A DNA stretch of 64,000 nt from the NCBI RefSeq assembly GCF_018131105.1, contig NZ_JAFCJI010000001.1, forward strand, positions 3,162,001-3,226,000, given 5' to 3'. Positions 1 through 7,468 of this stretch are shown one piece after another. The stretch comes from Bradyrhizobium manausense (GTDB lineage Bacteria > Pseudomonadota > Alphaproteobacteria > Rhizobiales > Xanthobacteraceae). Made by a program: the position numbers and the translations under genes. The stretch's first letter is position 1. Each line of letters begins with the position of its first letter. The notes below the pieces were generated by a model, which saw only the letters and a list, made by a program, of their open reading frames with translations, made no database searches and had not been told where the DNA came from.

Positions 1-381
1 GACTGCCATTCGATGCCGTCGGTCGGCGTCAGCAGAGACGAGCCGCGCCGGCCCGATATCGTGATCGGCGACCGCTACGGCACGAGCTGCACGCCATTGC
101 TGCCCGACCGGGTCGAGGAGACCATGACCGGACTCGGCTATTCGATCGGCCGCAACAAGCCCTATGCCGGTGGCTTCATCACCGAGCATTACGGCAACCC
201 GGCGAGCGGCCTGCACGCCGTGCAACTCGAACTCAACCGCGCGATCTACATGGACGAGCGCCGCCGCGAGCGCGGCCCGCGCTTTGCGCAGGTGGCGAGC
301 GACTTCGGCGTCCTCGCTGATATCTTGGCGACCACGATCCCGTTCGGCGATCTCGGCCCGTTCCAGGCGGCAGCGGAATAG
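1..381 (+). CDS. N-formylglutamate amidohydrolase, C-terminal part (start lies upstream of the window)
   Basis: The frame is open from the first base and begins with DCHSMPS, the metal-site motif of the N-formylglutamate amidohydrolase family. It continues with IVIGDRYGTSC and later HAVQLELNRAIYMDE, which are also typical of that family. The enzyme hydrolyses N-formyl-L-glutamate to formate and glutamate, usually at the end of one histidine-degradation route, and is cytoplasmic. About 126 residues are present, so more than half of the protein is missing at the window edge. No other hut gene is visible here, so a role in histidine use rests on family knowledge only. Confidence 0.85.
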   Translation, partial: DCHSMPSVGVSRDEPRRPDIVIGDRYGTSCTPLLPDRVEETMTGLGYSIGRNKPYAGGFITEHYGNPASGLHAVQLELNRAIYMDERRRERGPRFAQVASDFGVLADILATTIPFGDLGPFQAAAE

Positions 382-481
382 ACTCGACTTTCTCGCGAAC
401 GATCGTCTCGTCTGCGAATTGCGCGAATGCGTTTTCGCTTCGCAAGCGTATACGCGCCAAACTGAAACCAGAGACCCCAAG

Positions 482-514
482 AAAAAAGGGCCGCTTCTAA
501 TGAAGAAGCGGCCC
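482..514 (-). terminator. Intrinsic terminator of the minus-strand sRNA
   Basis: The arms GGGCCGCTTCT (488-498) and AGAAGCGGCCC (504-514) form a perfect 11-bp stem with a 5-nt loop. On the plus strand A6 lies at 482-487, which becomes a T6 tract immediately after the stem on the minus strand. There is no T tract on the plus-strand side, so the terminator serves minus-strand transcription. Confidence 0.85.
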
Positions 515-600
515 AAGTCTAGGGAGGAAACGCCCAAGGAGGGCAGCGGTAACGCAGAGCGCTACCGCACCGCAACAATATGCGGCCGCGACGCACAAAG
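482..600 (-). ncRNA. suhB / alpha-r14 (MmgR)-type small RNA
   Basis: Read on the minus strand, this gap folds into three stem-loops. The first is a GCGGTA/TACCGC stem, which also has GCGC pairing inside. The second is a short GCCC/GGGC hairpin whose loop carries TCCTT, so that CCCTCC is exposed. A single-stranded stretch with CCTCC follows. The third is a GC-rich 11-bp hairpin followed by six T, which is a clear intrinsic terminator. The CCTCC anti-Shine-Dalgarno patches plus a 3' terminator are the hallmark of the rhizobial alpha-r14/suhB RNA family, named for its position beside suhB-like genes, and the next gene here is of that family. The 3' end is well defined; the 5' end is a guess. Confidence 0.72.
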
Positions 601-905
601 CGCAAGGGCTTTTGAGCCGTTTCCCATGCAAAAACACATGGCTCAATTGCTTCCGGCGAAATCCGGATTCAGTTCCTTTGATAAGCTATTTCAATGGGTT
701 GATAGTCATTTGCATACAAACAAGACATATGCGGAACTAAGTTCTCAACACTGTGATCGATATTTGGTCAGCAGATGGCTCGCTTGGGGCAATTGGTCAC
801 CGGATCCAAAATACCAGGGTGCAAATCAAGACAGCGCTGCACGCGAGAGGCGAATTGAGCTAGGCAGATATGAGCTTCACCCGACTTTCGTTTTGAGGAT
901 GCGCC
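601..905. other. AT-richer gap: upstream region of the sRNA and leader of the phosphatase gene
   Basis: No coding frame with a credible start fits here. The stretch around 660-780 is visibly richer in A and T than the surrounding genes and should hold the leftward sRNA promoter and the rightward promoter of the phosphatase gene, but I could not pick a convincing -35/-10 pair. A GAGGA ribosome-binding site at 895-899 precedes the GTG at 906. Confidence 0.4.
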
Positions 906-1688
906 GTGACGGTGATCGACTTCTCAGCCTTCATCGGACGGCTCGCCACCGCGTCCGGCGAAACCATCCTGCCATTCTTCCGGACCTCGCTATCGATCGA
1001 CGACAAGAGCAAGACCAAGGATTTCGATCCGGTGACGGAAGCCGACCGCGCAGCTGAGGCGGTGATGCGGCGGCTGATCAAGGCCAGCTTCCCCCAACAC
1101 GGCATCGTCGGCGAGGAATTCGGCAATGAGCGCGAGGACGCCGACTATGTCTGGGTGCTCGACCCCATCGACGGCACAAAATCCTTCATCGGCGGCTTTC
1201 CGATCTGGGGCACGCTGATCGCGCTGCTGCACAAGGGCACGCCCGTCTACGGCATGATGCATCAGCCCTTCATCGGCGAGCGCTTTTCCGGCGACAACGG
1301 CTCGGCCAACTATAAGGGCCCATCCGGCGAGCGCCGGCTCCAGGTCCGCCGCTGCGCCACGCTATCGGAGGCGACGACCTACACCACCTCCCCATTGTTG
1401 ATGAACGAGCGCGACCGCGCCATTTTCGGCCGGATCGAACAGGGCGCGCGCCTGTCGCGCTATGGCGGCGATTGCTATTCCTATTGCATGCTGGCGGCCG
1501 GCCACGTCGATCTCGTGGTCGAGACCGAGCTGAAACCCTACGACATCGCAGCCTTGATCCCGATCGTGACCGGCGCCGGCGGTGTCGTGACCACTTGGGA
1601 AGGCAAGCCGGCCCAGGGCGGCGGCCGCATCGTCGCTGCCGGCGACGCAAGAGTTCACGAAGAAGCACTCAAGCTGCTCAACCAATAA
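906..1688 (+). CDS. hisN: Inositol monophosphatase family protein, probable histidinol-phosphatase
   Basis: A cytoplasmic Mg-dependent phosphatase of 260 residues, the normal family length. GEEFG (about residue 70) and DPIDGTKSFIGG (86-97) are the two metal-binding motifs of the inositol monophosphatase fold; a third region, YGGDCYSYCMLAAG, sits near residue 187. In alphaproteobacteria this subfamily often supplies histidinol-phosphate phosphatase (HisN) in histidine biosynthesis, and the sequence resembles that subgroup more than SuhB, but inositol-1-phosphatase activity cannot be excluded. The start is the GTG at 906, six bases after GAGGA. A TctC-type gene follows 22 bases downstream and may be cotranscribed. 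Confidence 0.82.
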   Translation: MTVIDFSAFIGRLATASGETILPFFRTSLSIDDKSKTKDFDPVTEADRAAEAVMRRLIKASFPQHGIVGEEFGNEREDADYVWVLDPIDGTKSFIGGFPIWGTLIALLHKGTPVYGMMHQPFIGERFSGDNGSANYKGPSGERRLQVRRCATLSEATTYTTSPLLMNERDRAIFGRIEQGARLSRYGGDCYSYCMLAAGHVDLVVETELKPYDIAALIPIVTGAGGVVTTWEGKPAQGGGRIVAAGDARVHEEALKLLNQ

Positions 1689-1710
1689 CAAACGCGAGCG
1701 GGAGGCTTGC

Positions 1711-2688
1711 ATGACCATCGCACGCAGGCCGCTTGTTCGATTGTTCCTTGGATGGCTCCTGCTGCTGCCGTCGCTGGCGGCCGCGCAGAATTTCCCCGCA
1801 AAGCCGATCAAGTTGATCGTGCCGTTCCCGGCCGGCGGCCCGAACGACATCATCGCCCGCGTGATCGGCCAGCGCATGTCGGAACTATCAGGGCAGCCGG
1901 TGGTGATTGACAATCGCGGCGGCCAGGGCGGCGTGCTCGGCACCGACGCGGTGGCCAAGGCCACGCCCGACGGCTACACAATTGCCATCTCCTCCGCCGG
2001 CGCGCTCGCGATCAGCCCGAGCATGGAGAAGGTCGCCTACGACACACTCACAGACCTCACGCCGGTGACGCTGGTTGCGACCGTGCCGGAAATGCTGGTC
2101 GTGGCCACCAATGTGCCTGCCAAGAACATCGGCGAATTGATTGCGCTCGCCAAGGCGCAGCCGGGAAAACTCAACTTCGCCTCCTCCGGTCCCGGCAGCC
2201 TGCCGCATCTCGCCGGCGAATTGCTCAAGCTGACGGCGAAGATCGACATCGTCCACGTGCCCTATCGCGGCGCCGCGCCGGCCGTGAATGATCTGCTGGG
2301 CCAGCAGGTGCAGATGACGTTCCTCGATCTCCCGGTGCTGCTGCCGCAGGTCAAGGCCGGCGCCCTGAAGCCGATCGCAATTGGATCGCCCGAGCGCGCC
2401 CCGACCGCTCCCGATGTGCCGACGACGAAGGAGGCCGGCTTTCCTGATCTGCGCATCGAGAACTGGTACGGCATGGTCGCGCCCAAGGGCACGCCGAAGG
2501 AGATCGTCATCGCGCTGCATGACCTCGCGACCAAGGCGATGGCGGATCCCGCGGTGAAGGAAAAGCTCGCCCAGCAGGGCGCGACGCTTGTCGGCGACGA
2601 ACCCGAGCATTTTCGCAGCTTCATCGCGGACGAGACCAAGAAGTGGGCGAAGGTGATCAAGGACGCCGGCGTCGAGACCGCGAAGTAG
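1711..2688 (+). CDS. TctC/Bug-family extracytoplasmic solute-binding protein
   Basis: A secreted periplasmic binding protein of 325 residues. An N-terminal signal peptide (about residues 1-26, cleaving after AAA or AQ) is followed by the family opening FPAKPIKLIVPFPAGGP and later NRGGQGGVLGTDAVAKA and PDGYT. Bug proteins bind carboxylates or amides and may feed a tripartite tricarboxylate transporter. No TctA/TctB membrane genes are nearby, so it is an orphan of the kind abundant in Bradyrhizobium and Bordetella, and its ligand is unknown. GGGAGG sits a few bases before the ATG. Confidence 0.9.
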   Translation: MTIARRPLVRLFLGWLLLLPSLAAAQNFPAKPIKLIVPFPAGGPNDIIARVIGQRMSELSGQPVVIDNRGGQGGVLGTDAVAKATPDGYTIAISSAGALAISPSMEKVAYDTLTDLTPVTLVATVPEMLVVATNVPAKNIGELIALAKAQPGKLNFASSGPGSLPHLAGELLKLTAKIDIVHVPYRGAAPAVNDLLGQQVQMTFLDLPVLLPQVKAGALKPIAIGSPERAPTAPDVPTTKEAGFPDLRIENWYGMVAPKGTPKEIVIALHDLATKAMADPAVKEKLAQQGATLVGDEPEHFRSFIADETKKWAKVIKDAGVETAK

Positions 2689-2706
2689 AAAGCGCTGTTG
2701 CTACGC

Positions 2707-2792
2707 CGTCATGGCCGGGCTTGTCCCGGCCATCCACGTCATTCCAAGCGGCACGAAGAACGTGGATGCCCGGGACAAGCCCGGGCATGACG
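2707..2792. repeat. Palindromic intergenic repeat, family B (one copy)
   Basis: Two arms, CGTCATGGCCGGGCTTGTCC and its near reverse complement ending GGGCATGACG, enclose a short centre containing CCACGTC...CGTGG. Each arm is itself partly self-complementary. It lies between convergent genes and resembles the dispersed palindromic elements of Bradyrhizobium genomes. It may help terminate transcription from both sides. Confidence 0.7.
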
Positions 2793-2808
2793 AGCTTGCC
2801 GAACCACC

Positions 2809-3699
2809 TCACACCGCCGCCGCCCTCAAATGGTCCACCAGCATCTTCGCGGGCCGCGGCAGGGCCTTGAAGCTGCGCGCGCAGATCACAAGTCTGCGGT
2901 TGGCCCAGGCATCACGCAGGCGGACGATCGCAAGCGGCATCAGCTTGGCACAGCGGCGGGCGGCGGATTCCGGGACCAGCGCGACGCCGACATCGGCGGC
3001 GACCATCTGGCAGATCGCATCGAAGTCGCGCAGGCGCGCGCGGAAATGCGGGCGCATGCCGAGCCGCGCGGCGTGCTTCGAAATATGCATCTGAAGCGCG
3101 GTGGCGCTGGTCAGGCCGACGAACTCGCAGGCGTTCGCCTCCTGAAAGTCGATCTGGCGGCGGCCGGCGAACGAGCCGCGCTTCGACGTCACCAGTGTCA
3201 GGCGGTCCTCACTGAACACGAAGCGCTCGATATGGTCAGGCAGCGCGTGCTCGGCGGCAAAACCGAGATCGGCGGCGCCGGCGGTGATCGCGGCCGCGAT
3301 GTCGGTGCTCTCGCGCTCCTCGATATCGATGGCGACATCGCGATGCTCGCGCAGGAAGCCGGCCAGCGCCTTCGGCAGATGCTCCGACAGGCCCGAGGTG
3401 TTGGCGAGGAAGTGCACGCTGGAGCGAACGCCACTGGCAAAGCCGGCGAGATCGCCGCGCATGGCGTCAATCTGGTGGATCACGAGCCTCGCATGATCGA
3501 GCAGGCTCTCGCCTGCCGCGGTCAGCTCAACGCCGCGCCGACCGCGCTTGAGCAGGGCGACGCCGAGCGCATCCTCGAGCCCCTTGATGCGCGCGCTGGC
3601 TGAGGCCAGTGCCAGATGCGAGCGCTCGGCGCCGCGGGTGATGCTGCGCTGGTCGGCGACCGCGATGAAGAGCTGGAGATCGACGAGGTCGAAGCGCAT
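2809..3699 (-). CDS. LysR-family transcriptional regulator
   Basis: A typical LysR regulator of 296 residues. The N-terminal helix-turn-helix covers about residues 1-60 (MRFDLVDLQLFIAV, then GLEDALGVALLKRGRRGVELTAAGE), and an effector-binding domain follows. The start is the ATG at 3699, preceded at the right distance by GGAGGAG; a longer frame reading to 3732 lacks such a site. It is transcribed away from the TauE-type exporter gene at 3849, so control of that gene is the natural guess, but the inducer is unknown. Confidence 0.88.
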   Translation of the reverse strand: MRFDLVDLQLFIAVADQRSITRGAERSHLALASASARIKGLEDALGVALLKRGRRGVELTAAGESLLDHARLVIHQIDAMRGDLAGFASGVRSSVHFLANTSGLSEHLPKALAGFLREHRDVAIDIEERESTDIAAAITAGAADLGFAAEHALPDHIERFVFSEDRLTLVTSKRGSFAGRRQIDFQEANACEFVGLTSATALQMHISKHAARLGMRPHFRARLRDFDAICQMVAADVGVALVPESAARRCAKLMPLAIVRLRDAWANRRLVICARSFKALPRPAKMLVDHLRAAAV

Positions 3700-3726
3700 G
3701 GCAGGTCTCCTCCAAACGTATTCCTT

Positions 3727-3771
3727 GAGCATGATCCGGAAAACCGCCGCGCGCTTTTCCGGATCATGCTC
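3727..3771. repeat. Inverted repeat with GAGCATGATCCGGAAAA arms
   Basis: GAGCATGATCCGGAAAA and its reverse complement flank an 11-base GC-rich centre, giving a 17-bp stem. It lies in the divergent promoter region between the LysR gene and the exporter gene. This looks like a common dispersed palindrome of Bradyrhizobium rather than a LysR operator, which would normally carry T-N11-A. Confidence 0.65.
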
Positions 3772-3848
3772 CAGCCTTCGTAGCCAGCGAAGGCTATCTC
3801 CGTAACCTCCAGATTGTGCCCGGGCGCGGCTTCGGTCAATGTGGCCGT

Positions 3849-4601
3849 ATGATTGATCCGTTTCTCATTCTGATCGCCGCCGTCTTCGTGGTCGCCGGCT
3901 TCGTCAAGGGCGTCGTCGGGCTCGGCCTGCCGACCGTGTCGATGGGCCTGCTCGCGGTGAACATGGCGCCCAGCCGGGCGATCGCGATCGTGATCGTGCC
4001 CGCCATCGTGACCAACATCTGGCAGACCTTCTCCGGTCCGTATCTGCGCGACATCCTGCGGCGGCTGTGGCCGCTGATGATCGGCACCGTGATCGGCTGC
4101 TGGCTCAATGCCGGTGCGTTGACGGGTCCGCATGCCCGCTATGGCACCGTGGTGCTCGGCGTGCTGCTGGTGATCTACGCCATCATCGGGCTGAGCAAGT
4201 TCAAATTCCACGTCGCGCCGCAGAACGAGAAATGGGTCGGCGGCGTGGTCGGCGTGATCACCGGCGTGATCTCGGCCTCGACAGGCGTACAGGTGATCCC
4301 CTCGATGCCGTTCATGCAGGCGATCGGGATGGAAAAGGACGAGCTGGTGCAGGCGCTCGGCGTGTTCTTCACGACGGCGACGCTGGCACTCGCGTTCAAC
4401 CTCACCGCCGGCGGTTTGCTGACGTCGGCCAACGCCGTGCCGGGCGCCGTGGCCATGGCGATGGCCTTTGCCGGCATGTACCTCGGCCAGTCGGTGCGGC
4501 AGCGGATGCCGGCGGAAGCGTTCCGCCGCTGGTTCCTGATCGCGATGATCTTGCTGGGCCTCTATCTCGCCGGCAGCGCGCTGTTGAAGGAATTCGCCTG
4601 A
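3849..4601 (+). CDS. TauE/SafE-family (sulfite exporter type) membrane protein
   Basis: An inner-membrane protein of 250 residues with about seven or eight hydrophobic segments. The N-terminal GFVKGVVGLGLPTVSMGLL is the conserved TauE/SafE motif, repeated in weaker form in the second half (GVITGVISASTGVQVIP). The family exports sulfite, sulfoacetate and other small anions. The start at 3849 was chosen because translation from there begins directly with the first membrane helix; the Shine-Dalgarno is weak. It is divergent from a LysR gene. Confidence 0.85.
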   Translation: MIDPFLILIAAVFVVAGFVKGVVGLGLPTVSMGLLAVNMAPSRAIAIVIVPAIVTNIWQTFSGPYLRDILRRLWPLMIGTVIGCWLNAGALTGPHARYGTVVLGVLLVIYAIIGLSKFKFHVAPQNEKWVGGVVGVITGVISASTGVQVIPSMPFMQAIGMEKDELVQALGVFFTTATLALAFNLTAGGLLTSANAVPGAVAMAMAFAGMYLGQSVRQRMPAEAFRRWFLIAMILLGLYLAGSALLKEFA

Positions 4602-4628
4602 CGCAAGGCACTCGTCCGTTGGGGCGAG

Positions 4629-5261
4629 CTATCGGGTCTCCAGCATGGCGACGCGGATGCCGAGATAGATGAAGAAGCCGCCCAAGGCACGGTTGATCCA
4701 GGCGATCACGCCCTCGGAGGTGCGCAGCCGATGGGCGGCTTTCGCCGCGCACACCGCCAGCACCAGGCACCACAGCGTTCCCGTGAAGATGAAGATCAGG
4801 CCGAGCGTCAGGAAGGCGAGCGGCTTGTGCGGCGCATCGGCTGCGACGAATTGAGGCAGGAAGGCCAGGAAGAACAGCGCGACCTTGGGATTGAGCGCGT
4901 TGGTGAAGACCCCCTGCAGGAAGACCCGCCGCAGCGAGCTCCGCATCGGCTCGTCGATGACCGACGCCAGCACCGGGCGCGACCACAGCATCTGAAGTCC
5001 GGTCACGACGAGATAGGCCGCGCCGACCAGCTTCAGGATCGAGAATGCGGTCGAGGAGGCCATCAGCAGGGCCGAAAGGCCGATTGCCGCGCCCGCGACG
5101 TGGAATAAGCAGCCGCAACTGATGCCAAATGCCGCCGCGGCGCCGCCACGCCACCCCATCTGCATGCTGCGGCCGATGACATAGACCGAATCCGGGCCCG
5201 GCGTGATGTTGAGGAGCACACCCGACAGGACGAAGAGCCAGATTTCGTGAATGCCCAGCAT
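4629..5261 (-). CDS. LysE/RhtB-family amino-acid exporter
   Basis: A membrane protein of 210 residues and the family's usual size. LNITPGPDSVYVIGRSMQ near residue 18-35 matches the LysE/RhtB signature (NPGPD). The motif GVFTNALNPKVALFF follows near residue 115, with about six membrane helices in all. RhtB proteins export amino acids such as homoserine, threonine or lysine; the substrate here cannot be read from sequence. It ends 27 bases from, and converges on, the TauE-type gene. Confidence 0.88.
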   Translation of the reverse strand: MLGIHEIWLFVLSGVLLNITPGPDSVYVIGRSMQMGWRGGAAAAFGISCGCLFHVAGAAIGLSALLMASSTAFSILKLVGAAYLVVTGLQMLWSRPVLASVIDEPMRSSLRRVFLQGVFTNALNPKVALFFLAFLPQFVAADAPHKPLAFLTLGLIFIFTGTLWCLVLAVCAAKAAHRLRTSEGVIAWINRALGGFFIYLGIRVAMLETR

Positions 5262-5474
5262 GTGAGGTGCCCCCGTCGGCCTGGAGAGCTGGGCTTAGTC
5301 GGTCCGGCCGCCGCCGTCCACCACCGGAATTGCGGAGGATTTACCTCGAATTTGCAATGCGGATCATACTTTCGTTCCGCCTCATCTGCTCTATAAAGGC
5401 TGGGTTCTTGAAATGCAGGATTCGAGGCGACTGCCACGCCGTGGCCGGTCCCCGATCCCTTGGAGCTCCGGAAG

Positions 5475-7271
5475 ATGGAAAGACGTCTGGCCGCCATTGT
5501 CTGCGCCGATGTCGCCGGCTATTCGCGCATGATGGGCAGCGACGAGGCCGGCACCCATGCCGCCTTCAAGGCCCATCGCAGCGCGATCCATCCCATCATC
5601 CTCAATCACGGCGGCCGGGTGGTGAAGAACACCGGCGACGGTTTCCTGCTGGAGTTCGCCTCGATCGTCGGCGCCACCGAGGCCGCGGTCGCGATGCAGC
5701 TGCTGATGGTGGAGCGCAACCACCATCTGCCCGCCGACCGCGCCATGCAGTTCCGGCTCGGTATCCACATGGGCGACGTCATCGCCGACGAGGACGAGGT
5801 GTTCGGTGACGACGTCAACATCGCTGTCCGCCTGGAATCGGTGGCGAGCCCCGGCGGCTTCGCGATATCGGCCAAGGCCTACCGCGAAGCGATCAAGCAT
5901 CTCACCGTGGCTTTGATCGATGGCGGCAACCACCGCTTCAAGAACATCAGGGATCCGATCGGGGTCTGGACCTGGACGCCCGACGGCGCGACCGCGCTCG
6001 CGCCCGAGCTGAAGGAAGCATCGGCGCTGTCGCAGCCGTACCGCACCGCCATCGTCGGCGTGCTGCCCTTCGCCAATCTCAGCGATGCCCAGGACGAATA
6101 TTTCTCCGACGGCCTGACCGAGGATCTGATCCACGCGCTATCGCTGCAATCGTTCTACCGTGTGCTGAGCCGCAACTCGACCTTCGCCTTCAAGGGCAAG
6201 ACTGTCAGCACCCGCGTGATCGCGCGCGAGATCGACGCCACCTATCTGATCCAGGGCTCGGTGCGGCGCGCCGGCGCCAAGCTCCGCGTGACCGCCGAAC
6301 TGATCGCGCCCGAGACGGGCGAGCAGCTCTGGACCGGCCGCTACGACCGCGACATCGGCGACCTGTTCGCGATGCAGGACGAGATCACGACCAATCTGTC
6401 CGCGGCCATCGCCACCGAGATCGTCCGCGCCGAGGCCTCCGCGCCGGCGCGCCCGACCAACGACATCACGGCCTGGGACCGCTTCCTGAAAGGCCTGTCG
6501 CATTATTACCGGCAGACCAAGGAAGATCTGGGCACCGCCGTTGAGCTGTTCCGGGAGGCGATCGCGCTCGATCCCAAATTGTCGATCGCGCACGCCTATC
6601 TCGCCACGATCCAGATCCAGAGCATCCAGTTCGGCTGGGTCAAGGGCACGCGCGAGATGTGGGCCGAAGCGATGCAGCTTGCCGAAACCAGCGTCCGGCT
6701 CGACCCGCGCTCGTCCTTCGCGTTCTCGATCCTGTCCTGGGCGCACGCGATGGAAGGCCATGACGAGGCGGCGATGGATGCCGCCAAGCGCGCGGTTGCC
6801 CTCAACCCCTACGACATGGGTGCACGCGGCGTGCTCGGCATCTGCCATTTCGTCACCGGCGAGCACAAGCAGGCGATCGAACTGTTCTCGATGGCCGCCC
6901 AGCGCGACAACAGTGACCCCCGCTATCAATGGGCGGCGCTCAACGCCTTCAGCCATTATCTCGTCCGCCAATATGACGCGACGCTGTCGTGGGCCCGCGA
7001 GCAGCTCTACATCAACCCCAACCATATGCAGGCGCTCGCGATCCGCGCCGCGGCACTGGCACAATTGGGCCGGGCCGACGAGGCGGCCGAGGCGGCGGGC
7101 GTGTTGATGAGCAATTATCCGACCCTGAATATCGACCGCCATTTGCGGAATTTTCACTGGAAGCGGCCCGAGGATATCGCGCATTACCGTGACGGGCTCC
7201 TGAAAGCCGGCGTCCCGGCCAGCAAGCTCACTCTGGTCCAGAGCGACCTCCGACGCGCCGCCGAATCCTGA
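5475..7271 (+). CDS. Class III adenylate/guanylate cyclase with TolB-like and TPR regions
   Basis: A soluble protein of 598 residues in three parts. Residues 1-170 are a class III nucleotide cyclase catalytic domain: Asp12 in CADVAGYSRMM and Asp55 in KNTGDGFLLEF are the two metal-binding aspartates. Residues 190-320 (VGVLPFANLSDAQDEYFSDGLTEDL) resemble the TolB-like region found in many rhizobial cyclases. The rest consists of tetratricopeptide repeats. It should make cAMP or cGMP with activity tuned by partner binding. ATG 5475 has GGAG about ten bases upstream; a TTG at 5460 is less likely. Confidence 0.87.
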   Translation: MERRLAAIVCADVAGYSRMMGSDEAGTHAAFKAHRSAIHPIILNHGGRVVKNTGDGFLLEFASIVGATEAAVAMQLLMVERNHHLPADRAMQFRLGIHMGDVIADEDEVFGDDVNIAVRLESVASPGGFAISAKAYREAIKHLTVALIDGGNHRFKNIRDPIGVWTWTPDGATALAPELKEASALSQPYRTAIVGVLPFANLSDAQDEYFSDGLTEDLIHALSLQSFYRVLSRNSTFAFKGKTVSTRVIAREIDATYLIQGSVRRAGAKLRVTAELIAPETGEQLWTGRYDRDIGDLFAMQDEITTNLSAAIATEIVRAEASAPARPTNDITAWDRFLKGLSHYYRQTKEDLGTAVELFREAIALDPKLSIAHAYLATIQIQSIQFGWVKGTREMWAEAMQLAETSVRLDPRSSFAFSILSWAHAMEGHDEAAMDAAKRAVALNPYDMGARGVLGICHFVTGEHKQAIELFSMAAQRDNSDPRYQWAALNAFSHYLVRQYDATLSWAREQLYINPNHMQALAIRAAALAQLGRADEAAEAAGVLMSNYPTLNIDRHLRNFHWKRPEDIAHYRDGLLKAGVPASKLTLVQSDLRRAAES

Positions 7272-7468
7272 CGGCATCGTCCCAGGCGAGCCTTGCGCGT
7301 GCGCTGCAGTCTCACGGCGGCGTTATTGACACGAAGGTGAATTCCGCCACACTTCGTCACACCCAGAAGTAGTATAGCTGCGCCGCGTCCGCTGTCTGTT
7401 TGTTAGGACTTTCCGCGCTGTATCGGCGCGGCCGCTTTTCGCGATTCGTTTGCTTCAGGAATTTGCCT

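Noticed and set aside
7326..7359. An imperfect dyad (ACGAAG/CTTCGT) next to TTGACA before the cytochrome gene
   Set aside because: The symmetry is broken and no -10 sits at a normal distance; too weak to list as an operator.
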